This document shows positions 24,245 through 32,785 of a DNA stretch of 61,136 nucleotides, in pieces; positions within the stretch are counted from its first letter, which is position 1; the number at the start of each line of letters is the position of its first letter. Position numbers and translations under genes: made by a program. Below the pieces are notes generated by a model. That model was not told where the DNA came from. It was given only the letters and a program-made list of their open reading frames with translations, and did no database searches. Source of the DNA: a virus. The stretch is taken from IMG/VR virus record IMGVR_UViG_3300048813_000140, positions 114,702-175,837 of that record. One strand, written 5' to 3'.

Positions 24245-24523
24245 ATGGAGAAAAGTTTTGAGTCTGGAAAAGACGTCCCATTTTCGTTAAGGGTAAAAGA
24301 TGTTGATTGTCACCAAAGCGCTGAATGGATGTACGTTACGAAAATTTATGACGACGGTGGAGTAGACGCGTCTGGTGATAAATCCGAAGGTCTGATTTTT
24401 ACCAAGAAAGACTTACCAGAAATAAAACGAGCTATTGTTTATGAATTACAAAGACTCACATTGCCAGTAAAAAAGGATGGAAGTTTATCCTTTGTAGGCT
24501 TTGAACTAGAAGAAATAAAATAA
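24245..24523 (+). CDS. Hypothetical protein
   Basis: A 92-residue acidic protein of unknown function, with alternating strand-like segments and a C-terminal acidic end. It begins directly after the previous stop (TAAG-ATG) and is followed by a well-formed AAGGAG site for the next gene. Confidence 0.5.
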   Translation: MEKSFESGKDVPFSLRVKDVDCHQSAEWMYVTKIYDDGGVDASGDKSEGLIFTKKDLPEIKRAIVYELQRLTLPVKKDGSLSFVGFELEEIK

Positions 24524-24532
24524 GGAGATAAA

Positions 24533-24823
24533 ATGGGACGACCTAAATCACAACCAAAGACTTTGAGAGAAAAAACAGAGAAAGAATTTCCAGATTTCGT
24601 AAAAGAAGTTGATGGACTGAACATCCAGGAAATGGAAAAACGAATCTCAAACTACGCAAAAGAGCTGGAAGATTCTGAACAACATAAAGAAGATAATCAA
24701 GCCCTGAAAGATGCCCATGCGGAAGTTACAGAACTTGCTGGTCCCTATAAAGATGTCAAAAAGGCAGTCAAAGTTAAAACTCGCTATCTTATCGCTTCTA
24801 TTCGGGAAAAAGGCGGCCAATAA
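24533..24823 (+). CDS. Hypothetical coiled-coil protein
   Basis: A 96-residue protein beginning MGRPKSQPKTLREKTEKE. It is largely a charged helical hairpin with a basic end, as in many small nucleic-acid-associated phage proteins. AAGGAGA precedes the ATG. Unrecognised. Confidence 0.5.
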   Translation: MGRPKSQPKTLREKTEKEFPDFVKEVDGLNIQEMEKRISNYAKELEDSEQHKEDNQALKDAHAEVTELAGPYKDVKKAVKVKTRYLIASIREKGGQ

Positions 24824-25017
24824 TGACTAAAGTAATAAACATGAGCACCGTTCTGTCATTGGCAGATGTTGTGCAACAAGAGAGACTCAATCAGCACATT
24901 CAGAAGCAAAACGCTCAAGGTTGGGAATTGATGTCGAGTGCGCTAGAAACCACAGGCATTCAAGAATTGCTGCTACTATTTTGGAAGAAGACGGTCGAAG
25001 AAAATCATGGATGTTGA
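24823..25017 (+). CDS. Hypothetical small protein, DUF4177-like end
   Basis: A 64-residue protein whose QEERLNQHI...AQGWELMSSALE segment resembles the conserved LNxxGxxGWELVS core of small DUF4177-type proteins. The function of that family is not known. It starts in a TAATG overlap and overlaps the RuvC-like gene by 11 bases. Confidence 0.45.
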   Translation: MTKVINMSTVLSLADVVQQERLNQHIQKQNAQGWELMSSALETTGIQELLLLFWKKTVEENHGC

Positions 25018-25624
25018 GCGGGTCCTTGGCCTGGATATGAGTACTAAAACCGGATTTACGCTATTGATTAGTGATGCTTCCGGTATGGTATTAGAGGAAT
25101 ATGGCCAGATACCACAGATCCATACTCCTGAAGGTGCCTACCCAGAATCCTTCATTATTTGGTCCCACGCTGTAGTTGATGAAATTGTAAAAGTTATAGA
25201 GCGATTGAAACCAAACGTTTTGGTGATAGAAGAAACTGCAGCTGGAAGCAAGGCAATATACACACAAAAGATCCTTGAATGGATTCATTACTTAGTTGCG
25301 AAATATATTGTTGACAAACGTCTCAAAGTGGTATATATTATGACTGGACAGTGGAGAAGCGAAATAGGATGCTCCATGAGTAAAGAAGAGTCCAAGCATA
25401 ATAAAACTGTAAAAGAGTACAAAAAAAAGAATTCTACCAGTTTAGCTTATGATATAAGCGGTAAGAGAATTGGCAAGATAACGAAGAAACACGTCAACGT
25501 GCGCAGAATCAATGAGATCTTTGGTAAGTATCTGAAAACTCCATTGAAAATGAAAGACGAAGACGCTGCAGATAGCCTAGGACTTGCCTACGCTTATCAC
25601 TTGAGAAGGATAGCTAGAAAATGA
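25007..25624 (+). CDS. RuvC-like Holliday junction resolvase
   Basis: A 205-residue RNase H-fold nuclease. Acidic catalytic positions are visible at GLDMSTKTG (first Asp), VLVIEET (Glu after strand 4) and DEDAADSLGLA (C-terminal Asp pair), the order seen in RuvC and phage/poxvirus resolvases. It would cut four-way junctions from recombination before packaging. A Lys-rich loop (residues ~125-150) may contact DNA. ATGA overlap at its end. Confidence 0.75.
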   Translation: MDVERVLGLDMSTKTGFTLLISDASGMVLEEYGQIPQIHTPEGAYPESFIIWSHAVVDEIVKVIERLKPNVLVIEETAAGSKAIYTQKILEWIHYLVAKYIVDKRLKVVYIMTGQWRSEIGCSMSKEESKHNKTVKEYKKKNSTSLAYDISGKRIGKITKKHVNVRRINEIFGKYLKTPLKMKDEDAADSLGLAYAYHLRRIARK

Positions 25625-26568
25625 GTAACTATTTAGATGAAGAAGAAGAACCATTTAGTGACCAGCCAGACGAGATTGTAGAAGGCGAACAGGATCCTGC
25701 AGTATCACTTAAGCTAAATAGACCTACCGCCAACCTTCCCAAGCCTGCACCGGCATCCGCTCCTGTAGAAGAGGAAGTGGAAGAAGAAGTTGAAGAGATT
25801 GCCGAAGAAGTAGAAAATGAAAATTTTGCCGAAGTGTTCAGCGATGCAAACCTGCGCATTGAACAAGGTCGTCTTTATCAGATGGTAATGAATAACAGCC
25901 TATTTGAGGGCTTAGATGCAGATCCAAAAGCTATTCAGAATGTAGAAAAAGAGATACGCAAGTTCGCCAGAGAACGTATGGAAATAATGCTAGGAATGCG
26001 ACAAGAAGCACCTAAAGAGACAGCGATGTCCATGGAAGGATTTCCATTTAATGCTCTGGAAGTAGAAGTACTCAAATCCTTGGCCTCAGTTGCAACAAAG
26101 GGTGCCTCCCTTGAAGCCGCGCCGTTTAGTGGAGCCGTAGCTAAGAAAAAGACATTGACGCCTATAAACGCCAATAGAACGCCTCACAAACCTGCACCTG
26201 CAGTTAAGCCAGTTGTAAAATCTACAAAACCACTGAACACCAAACCGGCCAAACCTATGGTTAGAAAAGTAGATGCGGCAATCCAACGTATTTTGGATGA
26301 AGAGGGCGTTACCCTGGATCAAGTCAATGAAGTATTTGACCCCAACCACAAGGTTTTGAGCAAGTCTACGGATGAATTGACCGAAGAAGAGATAGTAGAA
26401 AGAAATAAACAAGCCAACGGTAGAGTAGGCAAACAAGTTGCATCAAGGAATGCGATTCCAATGCCTTCTGAAGATCAAATGGCCGGTATTTATCAGCAGA
26501 GAGCCGAGCAGGCAAATGCTAATCCGCAAATGAAAATGATAATGGGTTACTTAAATAATAAGAAATAG
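25621..26568 (+). CDS. Hypothetical acidic multidomain protein
   Basis: A 315-residue protein: acidic, disordered N-terminus with a run of Glu/Val repeats (EEEVEEEVEEIAEEV), a helical region (~75-125), a Pro/Lys/Ala-rich linker (~165-215), and a helical C-terminus. No catalytic motif. It could be a protein-interaction hub of the replication block. It begins in an ATGA overlap with the resolvase gene. Confidence 0.5.
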   Translation: MSNYLDEEEEPFSDQPDEIVEGEQDPAVSLKLNRPTANLPKPAPASAPVEEEVEEEVEEIAEEVENENFAEVFSDANLRIEQGRLYQMVMNNSLFEGLDADPKAIQNVEKEIRKFARERMEIMLGMRQEAPKETAMSMEGFPFNALEVEVLKSLASVATKGASLEAAPFSGAVAKKKTLTPINANRTPHKPAPAVKPVVKSTKPLNTKPAKPMVRKVDAAIQRILDEEGVTLDQVNEVFDPNHKVLSKSTDELTEEEIVERNKQANGRVGKQVASRNAIPMPSEDQMAGIYQQRAEQANANPQMKMIMGYLNNKK

Positions 26569-26612
26569 TATTAATTAACAACTACTTAGAAAGTAGAAAG
26601 AGGAGAATAAAA

Positions 26613-27278
26613 ATGGCAAATGAACCACAAGCACCTGCAGCAGCTCAACAAGCGCCCAAGGTACGAACCGCATCGCAACGGTTGGATGATCTCGAAAAAG
26701 GCTTGATGGGCCTTTATCAAGCAGCAGACAATATCGCTCGTGATACCACGACGCTTAAAGAAGCTGTCAAGATTTTGGGTAACAAAATCGACGCGATTGT
26801 GAAGCTCACCGTAAAAGGTGAAGATTTGTCCGATGACAGCATTACGAAAGTGATGATTCAAAATAATGTCGACGATTTGAAATCCAAAGTAGATGGATTG
26901 GTCGCAAGTGGCCAGTTGGCACTTACTTCGGACCCCTTAACTCTCAACACGTTTGTTGTTGGTAGAGAAGTTAACGCCGAAGGCGAAGTTGCTAATCCCC
27001 GATTGCAGTTTGTAGTTGGTAGCCTAAATGCTGATTTGCAGCCGAAACTTGTCGGCAAAACAGCTGGCGATGTTATTGAATTTCAAGAAGGAAAATTGAA
27101 ATTTGAAATTCTGGAAGCATACACGATTGTGCCTCCGGCACCTCCGGCAGCTCCCGACGCTCCACCGGCTGATGCTGCCCCTGCAGCCGACGCAACTCCG
27201 GCTACGCCCGCTCCGGCTGCCACGCAATCTTCTACGGATGATCAAGCAGCAGCAGCTCCTACAACTCCAGCAACTTAA
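26613..27278 (+). CDS. Protein with GreA-C-like domain
   Basis: A 221-residue protein. After an Ala/Gln-rich start, residues ~20-75 form a coiled coil (LDDLEKGLMGLYQAADNI, LKEAVKILGNKID). Residues ~110-170 end with LVGKTAGDVIEFQEGKLKF followed by EILEAY, which matches the GreA/GreB C-terminal domain (LIGKxxGD...EYEILE). The tail is an Ala/Pro linker. This suggests an RNA polymerase secondary-channel or polymerase-binding factor, but the acidic Gre hairpin tip is not obvious. It has a strong AGAGGAG site, and a small hairpin (26583-26596) lies ahead of it. Confidence 0.5.
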   Translation: MANEPQAPAAAQQAPKVRTASQRLDDLEKGLMGLYQAADNIARDTTTLKEAVKILGNKIDAIVKLTVKGEDLSDDSITKVMIQNNVDDLKSKVDGLVASGQLALTSDPLTLNTFVVGREVNAEGEVANPRLQFVVGSLNADLQPKLVGKTAGDVIEFQEGKLKFEILEAYTIVPPAPPAAPDAPPADAAPAADATPATPAPAATQSSTDDQAAAAPTTPAT

Positions 27279-27293
27279 ACAAAGCGGGACATT

Positions 27294-28916
27294 ATGGACC
27301 AAAATAAGAAGCTTAAACAGGCGGACATGGACAAGTCTGCCAAAAATAAGGCACGTTCTAAAATACTCAAGGCATACACTAGGTTAGCCGGTAAGAACAG
27401 TGCATACCCCACTCGATTAGAAATGAAAGAGTTGGGCTTTAATAGAGATACAATAAGATATTATTTTGGTAACATGGTCGCCCTTAAGAAGACTGCTAAA
27501 GAGTTTGATCCTTCGGCTTTTGAAAAAATTATAGACATTGAAATATTCAATGACGATGCGTTTTCAGAAATCGAAAGAAAAGCAAAAAAGCACAAAGTCT
27601 ATGTTATTCAATCAGTTGTGGCTGGAGCCCCTATTCATGACAATTTGTTTAAGTCTGTGAAAGCATTCTTAAGTAAGAAAAATGGCATGCATTTGATAAT
27701 TCCAGCCGATTACGCCTTGCAAGATATAGACCCTGTGCTTATGGCCGATACCGACATAAATATCGTATTTAGGACACTTAATCTAAATTCCAACATTTGC
27801 GTCGATCCCATCAAAATTGATCCAAAACAAGTAGATCCAGTGATTGGACTGTCAGATTTAGCCCATTCCGAAACCGTGATTATCGGTTCCCCAAAGCAAC
27901 GTAGAATTTCGGTATCCAATTCAAATAAGAAATTGTCCAGGATGATTCAATCAACTGGAGCACTTACGAAACCCAACTACACACCTAGAAGCGGCGTTCC
28001 CCTAAGAAGGGACACTTTAGCGGAAAAGCACCACAGAATGGGCGGAGTGATCGTCGAGATCGTTGATAATAAATTGTACCACTTCAGGCATTTTGAAATG
28101 TGTAAAGATGGGTCCTTCAATGACCTTTTTTACAACTACAGTAAAGACGGCATCAAATACGTGGGCTGCGAAGCTATTATCCAAGGCGATAAACATGTAG
28201 GCGATACGGACCCAGCTGTAAATGCTGCAGTAGATGAGATGTGTAAAATTGGCAAACCCAAGTACCGCGTAGAGCATGATTTCTTTAACGGTAAGAGTGT
28301 AAATCCCCACGGCGAAGATGATCACATTGAACTGGCCCAATTGGCAGAGCAAGGATTACTAAACCTAAGAGATGAACTAGAGATGTGCGCCGACGAAATC
28401 AAGAGGGTCATGAAGCTTAAATCCTCTAAAACACACGTAATTGTAGAATCTAACCATAATGATTGGATTAGACAATATCTCAAAAAAGGTAAATTCAGTA
28501 ACGAAAACAGGCTTATATGTGCTAAACTCCTAGCTGCAGTAATCGAGGGTAAACAACCCTTTTCAGCTGCAATGGAACTATTCGGCGTTAAGGCTGGACC
28601 TGAACTTATCTTCCTAGAGTTGGACGACGACTTCATAGTAGAAGGCGTAGCCCTAGGCAATCACGGCCATCTTGGGTCTAACGGACATAGAAATCCTGGA
28701 TGTAAGGGTATGTTCAAGGCTTACGGCAAATGCTCATTTGGTCACACACATCACGGTGAAATTTGGCATGATGCTCAAAACGTAGGGACTTCAACCTATA
28801 TGAAACTTAGTTACAATAAAGGAGCCTCTTCTTGGGATAACTCTCAAGGAATACTGTATGCAGGCGGCACAAGGCAACTTGTAAACGTAATATGCGGCAA
28901 ATGGCGAGCAGAATAA
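27294..28916 (+). CDS. Metallophosphoesterase, T5 A1-like
   Basis: A 540-residue protein with an N-terminal helix-turn-helix-like stretch (TRLEMKELGFNRDTIRYYFG) and a C-terminal calcineurin-type metallophosphoesterase: QGDKHVGDTD, EHDFFNGK, VIVESNHNDW, ALGNHGHLG and SFGHTHHGEIW. The layout recalls the A1 DNA-transfer protein of phage T5, linked to host DNA degradation. I base this on memory of motifs. A general nuclease or phosphodiesterase role is the safer reading. Confidence 0.7.
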   Translation: MDQNKKLKQADMDKSAKNKARSKILKAYTRLAGKNSAYPTRLEMKELGFNRDTIRYYFGNMVALKKTAKEFDPSAFEKIIDIEIFNDDAFSEIERKAKKHKVYVIQSVVAGAPIHDNLFKSVKAFLSKKNGMHLIIPADYALQDIDPVLMADTDINIVFRTLNLNSNICVDPIKIDPKQVDPVIGLSDLAHSETVIIGSPKQRRISVSNSNKKLSRMIQSTGALTKPNYTPRSGVPLRRDTLAEKHHRMGGVIVEIVDNKLYHFRHFEMCKDGSFNDLFYNYSKDGIKYVGCEAIIQGDKHVGDTDPAVNAAVDEMCKIGKPKYRVEHDFFNGKSVNPHGEDDHIELAQLAEQGLLNLRDELEMCADEIKRVMKLKSSKTHVIVESNHNDWIRQYLKKGKFSNENRLICAKLLAAVIEGKQPFSAAMELFGVKAGPELIFLELDDDFIVEGVALGNHGHLGSNGHRNPGCKGMFKAYGKCSFGHTHHGEIWHDAQNVGTSTYMKLSYNKGASSWDNSQGILYAGGTRQLVNVICGKWRAE

Positions 28917-28919
28917 TGC

Positions 28920-29312
28920 ATGGACAAAAATTTCTACAACTTAGAGACCATCGAAGCTGAGCTTTTTAATATAGAATACAACATTGATCTGGTCAACATA
29001 AACTTGGCCAGAGCAGAATCGGATATTACGACATTGCAACACCTTCAACTCAAAATTGAAGAGAATATAGATGCCCTAAAACATAACGGTATACCCCTGA
29101 TTGCCGAGTTTAAGAGGGCCAAAGAAGATCTGGACAGGGTTAAGCTTAGTTTAGTTACGCTAACTAACAATAGAGAAGTTTTCAATAAGCAGGTCATAAC
29201 CCTGCAAGAATCATTTGAAAAGTGCAAAAATCGAAAAACCTTAGCTATAAAGTTCGGACAATCAAAAATAGTACAGGGCAACTTTGGGAGCAAAAATGGC
29301 AGACAAGACTGA
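28920..29312 (+). CDS. Hypothetical coiled-coil protein
   Basis: A 130-residue protein that is almost wholly coiled coil (heptads from ~10 to 105) with a short basic C-terminus. It begins three bases after the metallophosphoesterase stop. The function cannot be inferred beyond likely oligomerisation. Confidence 0.5.
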   Translation: MDKNFYNLETIEAELFNIEYNIDLVNINLARAESDITTLQHLQLKIEENIDALKHNGIPLIAEFKRAKEDLDRVKLSLVTLTNNREVFNKQVITLQESFEKCKNRKTLAIKFGQSKIVQGNFGSKNGRQD

Positions 29313-29523
29313 GCTGCAAAATAAAATAAACACGGAAGAAGACTACATCAGATGTCCTAAATTCCATAATTCTATGGCCAAATTTTTAGCCAACGCTAAA
29401 AATTCCGAGGGTGTCAAAAACAACATCATAGCTAGATTGCTCATGATGTCAAAAGAAGAAGTCGAAAAACTATACGAAGAAGCTGTGCAAATGCTTAAAG
29501 ACGACATGTTGGACGTAGAATGA
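29296..29523 (+). CDS. Hypothetical small protein
   Basis: A 75-residue acidic helical protein beginning MADKTEL. I chose the ATG at 29296, with GGGAG six bases upstream, over the TTG at 29284. It overlaps the upstream gene by 17 bases and the next ATG by four. Confidence 0.5.
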   Translation: MADKTELQNKINTEEDYIRCPKFHNSMAKFLANAKNSEGVKNNIIARLLMMSKEEVEKLYEEAVQMLKDDMLDVE

Positions 29524-29696
29524 CAGTAGCAGAATTAATCAAAGAACTACAGAAGATGCCAGAACAAGACGTAGAGGTTTGGCTAGCAATACCTATTGAT
29601 GACGACGATTCTGGAGAACAAAATATTTACCCAATAATTTACGTTCAGGATTACCCCACTACTAGGTTTCCAGGAAGCGTACAGATAAAAGCATGA
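29520..29696 (+). CDS. Small conserved-looking phage protein
   Basis: A 58-residue gene. Its product begins MTVAELIKELQKMPEQDVEV, the pattern of a widespread family of short phage proteins (helix, then a strand with acidic loop). It continues AIPIDDDDSGEQ and ends with a strand pair. It overlaps both neighbours as ATGA (29520-29523 and 29693-29696), which strongly supports it as a real gene. Function unknown. Confidence 0.6.
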   Translation: MTVAELIKELQKMPEQDVEVWLAIPIDDDDSGEQNIYPIIYVQDYPTTRFPGSVQIKA

Positions 29697-29929
29697 GCAA
29701 TAATTCTGAAGAATTTTTAGAAGAATTTCACAAGCATACTATCTCAGACTCAAATCAAAGCTACCTGTTATTGACAGATCAGGCGTTATACATGCTTAGT
29801 GGCGTATTTGAGAATTGGCCATTCTTAGAGGGAGCAATAGATAAGACCAATAAGTATCGTATAAATATACGTAAATACGATTTTGAGTTATTCTTTCTTC
29901 CTGCGATTAAGAGACTTTATGAAAATTGA
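29693..29929 (+). CDS. Hypothetical small protein
   Basis: A 78-residue acidic protein with aromatic-rich helices, unrecognised. It is coupled to the upstream gene by ATGA and overlaps the RNase HI gene by 11 bases. Confidence 0.5.
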   Translation: MSNNSEEFLEEFHKHTISDSNQSYLLLTDQALYMLSGVFENWPFLEGAIDKTNKYRINIRKYDFELFFLPAIKRLYEN

Positions 29930-30572
29930 AGTATTTTCAGATGGGTCCGCAACGATAGCCAGTAAGCCTGGTGGATATGGTTGGGTTCTAACGATTGATG
30001 GCACTAAACATTCCGAAGGCAATGGGTTTCTTGAAAAATCTACAAATAACGATGCTGAGATGGAAGCCGCCATATATGGCCTAATTGCTGTCCAGAAGTA
30101 CGTATTCGCCAACCCTGGGGAGTATGAAGTCACCCTATGCTCAGACAGCCAAATCACCTTGGGATGGGCTAACGGCACCTACAAGTTCAAACAAGAGGCC
30201 AAGTACAAACGATTTGAGATCCTAAAGGAACTCATGGTACGTTTAAAGGCCAAAACCCGATGGGTCCGTGGACATTCCGGGGATTTCCACAACGAACGCT
30301 GCGATAAGCTTGCCACGCTGGGTCGTCACAGATTGGGACCTAACGACAAGATGCCTCCAAAGAAAAGTATCAAAAAGCCTAAAGAAGAAAAACCCCGTAT
30401 AATTCACGAACCTAAGCCTAATATCGGCAAGAAAAAAGATAATGTATTCAATATTTGGTTCAAGGGTAAATTAAAAATCATTGACTTAGAATCAAATATA
30501 TGCGAGAATCATGATGTACAAAAGCATGGTATTCGCAATTCGCGCATGGAGTACAGAAACGGAGAGAAATAG
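29919..30572 (+). CDS. Ribonuclease HI
   Basis: A 217-residue enzyme that degrades RNA in RNA-DNA hybrids such as replication primers. The DEDD residues appear in FSDGSA, NNDAEMEAAIYG, LCSDSQITLGW and RGHSGDFHNERCDKLA, the last carrying the His loop. The RNase H domain fills ~150 residues. A basic Lys/Pro-rich C-terminal extension follows. I chose the ATG at 29919 since the product then begins with the family's first strand (MKIEVFSDG). An in-frame codon at 29883 lies inside the upstream gene. Confidence 0.85.
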   Translation: MKIEVFSDGSATIASKPGGYGWVLTIDGTKHSEGNGFLEKSTNNDAEMEAAIYGLIAVQKYVFANPGEYEVTLCSDSQITLGWANGTYKFKQEAKYKRFEILKELMVRLKAKTRWVRGHSGDFHNERCDKLATLGRHRLGPNDKMPPKKSIKKPKEEKPRIIHEPKPNIGKKKDNVFNIWFKGKLKIIDLESNICENHDVQKHGIRNSRMEYRNGEK

Positions 30573-30826
30573 TGAGCTACGAAGAAAACCTAGCCATTAT
30601 AGCCGCTTCCCTAGAGGTACTCAGTAACATACATAACAGATGTGAATATAAAGAAATGGGTGGTTGCGAAGGCATATCAGAAGCCTGTAGCGCCATGACC
30701 CAATATGGCTGGGACGGCAACGGAGAGAATCCCAACAGGGATCTCATGATGTGCGAATATCACTATAAAGAATATAAACGATTTTGGGAGGATCAATGGG
30801 CAGACTATTATGCATCTGTGCGGTAA
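30572..30826 (+). CDS. Hypothetical Cys-containing protein
   Basis: An 84-residue protein with Cys residues at MGGCEG, EACSAM, and MMCEYHYKEYKRFW, perhaps a metal site. It has a GTG start that overlaps the RNase HI stop. It overlaps the lipoprotein gene at its 3' end by 31 bases. Function unknown. Confidence 0.5.
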   Translation: MSYEENLAIIAASLEVLSNIHNRCEYKEMGGCEGISEACSAMTQYGWDGNGENPNRDLMMCEYHYKEYKRFWEDQWADYYASVR

Positions 30827-30990
30827 CGCTATTTTTGGTTGGATGTTCGTCATCTGAGAAATATCTCACAAATGAGGATTTCTTCAAACACGTTCAGTCT
30901 TATTGCGAGACTACAACAAACGAAGGACATCCAGAAAGAGCGCCTGGGACACAATTCGTGAAATGCTTACACGCATGGGGATATAAATGA
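30796..30990 (+). CDS. Small lipoprotein
   Basis: A 64-residue protein with signal helix LLCICAVTLFLVG and lipobox LVG-Cys, then a short mature part with two more Cys (SYCETT, VKCLHAW) that may form a disulphide. GGGAGG lies seven bases before ATG 30796. Small phage lipoproteins include outer spanins and superinfection-exclusion proteins, but no inner-spanin partner is adjacent, so the role is open. Confidence 0.6.
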   Translation: MGRLLCICAVTLFLVGCSSSEKYLTNEDFFKHVQSYCETTTNEGHPERAPGTQFVKCLHAWGYK

Positions 30991-31175
30991 ATCACAACAA
31001 GCCAGTACACTACGAAGATATCAATGATCGTCCAGGCGCACCCAGCCTATGTGGGAATAAGGATAGAAGCTCTATAGTTTGTGCTGATCCTGCGCAAGTG
31101 ACTTGTGATATATGCCTAGAGAAGTTTAATAGTATAGCGGATAATTCCGAAGAAAAGCCAAAGGAAGAAGAATGA
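30987..31175 (+). CDS. Hypothetical Cys-rich small protein
   Basis: A 62-residue acidic protein with LCGNK, IVCADP and VTCDICLEKF, so up to four Cys that could hold zinc. It overlaps neighbours by four bases each side. Unrecognised. Confidence 0.5.
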   Translation: MNHNKPVHYEDINDRPGAPSLCGNKDRSSIVCADPAQVTCDICLEKFNSIADNSEEKPKEEE

Positions 31176-31711
31176 AGATCTGGAGAGTTTTAGCTTCGGG
31201 TTTTATCGAAGTAGACATGTCTAAAGAAATGATCGATGCAGCAGAAAAGAGAAACCAAGAATTCTACTCTAAGTACGGCAACAAAGGTACTCATAGACAG
31301 GACAAAACCAGACAAAGAATGACTGGATACCTGGCAGAAATGGCAGTTAAGCACGTTTTTAACAAATTAGAATTCAGCGAGGACGACTCTGTTGATTTCG
31401 TATTTAATGGCGTTACGTTTGATGTTAAGGCTCAAGGATGTAATAGTGCTCCAGAACTTAAGTTCGTAGGAACTTTATATGAAGAGCAGGCATCTAGGAA
31501 TGTAGATTTCTACATATTTGCTAGGGTCAAAAACGATTCTTCAAAGGTGTGGATTGCCGGATTCATATCAAAAAACAAACTTTTCAAAACTGCGCAATTA
31601 ATTTCAAAGGGTACGGCTAATGAAAATTTTACCTACGATCAATCTAGGTATGAAATTCCGTACTTCAAATTAGAAAAAGCTAAAAACGTAGGACTAAGGA
31701 ACGAATTATGA
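31172..31711 (+). CDS. PD-(D/E)XK-like nuclease candidate
   Basis: A 179-residue protein with the layout of small PD-(D/E)XK nucleases: helix with Glu in TGYLAEMAVKHVF, then DSVDFVFNGVTFDVKAQG, where Asp-(x)n-Asp-Val-Lys fits the catalytic strand pair, followed by the FYIFARVK strand. Possible roles are DNA end processing or recombination. It sits just ahead of the exonuclease and polymerase genes. The active-site reading is by eye. Confidence 0.5.
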   Translation: MKIWRVLASGFIEVDMSKEMIDAAEKRNQEFYSKYGNKGTHRQDKTRQRMTGYLAEMAVKHVFNKLEFSEDDSVDFVFNGVTFDVKAQGCNSAPELKFVGTLYEEQASRNVDFYIFARVKNDSSKVWIAGFISKNKLFKTAQLISKGTANENFTYDQSRYEIPYFKLEKAKNVGLRNEL

Positions 31712-32355
31712 GCCAACTTTATATGGCATGGGATACTGAGACCGGTGGCCTTAATGAGAACAAGGCAGATCTATTGACGGCATACTTTGCCATTATGGAT
31801 GAAGATTACAAAATCATAGAAGACCTTTACCTGAAACTTAAGCCAGACGACGGCAGGATGCCAATAGCTGAAGCTGGGGCTTTAAAGGTCAATGGAATCA
31901 ATATTCAGAATCATATGGCCGATCCAGAAACTGTTCCCTATAAAGAGGGTCAAGCCAGACTGGAAGCTCTAATTAAGCGTCATCTCAAGCGCAATGGTCG
32001 ATTTTCTAACATTACTCCCATGGGATACAATTGCCCATTCGACGTTCGTTGGACTCAAAAATACTTGCTCTCTCAGGAGAACTGGGAAAGCCTTTTGCAC
32101 TATAAGACACATGATGTCATGGGAGCCGTTGACTTCCTTAAGAAAGCTGGGTGGTTCCCCAAAACTCTAGGTTCTTTGGCGACAGTCGTAGAATACCTTG
32201 CAATTCCTACCAGGAACGCGCATAATGCTAAAGAAGATACTCTCATGACTATCGATGTTGATAAGAAAATCATGGACATTATGAAGTCTAAAAAAGATGG
32301 TGGCGGTGGTGGTGGCGGACAGGCCGATCTTATATCATTATTAGAAGCGGAATAA
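31708..32355 (+). CDS. DEDDh 3'-5' exonuclease (proofreading subunit-like)
   Basis: A 215-residue DnaQ-type exonuclease: MAWDTETGG (Asp9, Glu11), YNCPFDVRW, and HNAKEDTL with the His-x4-Asp of the DEDDh class. It lies just upstream of the polymerase III alpha gene, so it is the likely epsilon-like proofreader. A run of seven Gly is followed by QADLISLLEAE at the C-terminus, which fits a sliding-clamp-binding motif (Q-x-x-L-x-x-L) on a flexible tether. Confidence 0.85.
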   Translation: MSQLYMAWDTETGGLNENKADLLTAYFAIMDEDYKIIEDLYLKLKPDDGRMPIAEAGALKVNGINIQNHMADPETVPYKEGQARLEALIKRHLKRNGRFSNITPMGYNCPFDVRWTQKYLLSQENWESLLHYKTHDVMGAVDFLKKAGWFPKTLGSLATVVEYLAIPTRNAHNAKEDTLMTIDVDKKIMDIMKSKKDGGGGGGGQADLISLLEAE

Positions 32356-32381
32356 TGGGAAAAACTTAAAAAAGGTGAAGA

Positions 32382-32615
32382 ATGAGCGATCAAATTAGAT
32401 CAAATATAGCAGGTGGAATTGAAGTGGTAGCATTAGTTGCGATATTACCTCTTATGTTAGTTGGATTCGCAGTAGCATTCCCACTACAATTACTGGCTGA
32501 CAAAATTCATTCCCATACATATAGTTATGGCGGTTCAAAGTGGGACGAAGAAGAGATGGAATATTATGTTAAATGCGAAACGTGTGGTAGAAGAAGCAAA
32601 AGTGATGGTAATTAA
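32382..32615 (+). CDS. Small membrane protein with C-terminal zinc-like motif
   Basis: A 77-residue protein with one long hydrophobic segment (residues ~14-40, VVALVAILPLMLVGFAVAF) and a cytoplasmic-looking acidic tail ending in KCETCGRRS. Possible holin-like or membrane adaptor, unknown. An AGGTGAAG site precedes the ATG. Its TAA overlaps the next ATG (TAATG). Confidence 0.55.
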   Translation: MSDQIRSNIAGGIEVVALVAILPLMLVGFAVAFPLQLLADKIHSHTYSYGGSKWDEEEMEYYVKCETCGRRSKSDGN

Positions 32616-32785
32616 TGGAGCCATCTGATTATTTCGAAGAAATCGACGGTAAGTGGCACTTCTACGATGAAACGTGGTTACGTCATGGTCCATATGATAC
32701 AAAAGAGGAATGCGTTAAAGCGTTTGAAAAGTACTGCAACTGGCTTGATGTAATGATAGAACACGTAAGTGGAGAATTTGAATGA
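32615..32785 (+). CDS. Hypothetical small acidic protein
   Basis: A 56-residue gene coupled on both sides (TAATG at 32613-32617, ATGA at 32782-32785). The product is acidic and aromatic, with GKWHFYDETWLRHGPYDTKEEC, a pattern seen in short phage proteins of unknown function. Confidence 0.5.
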   Translation: MEPSDYFEEIDGKWHFYDETWLRHGPYDTKEECVKAFEKYCNWLDVMIEHVSGEFE

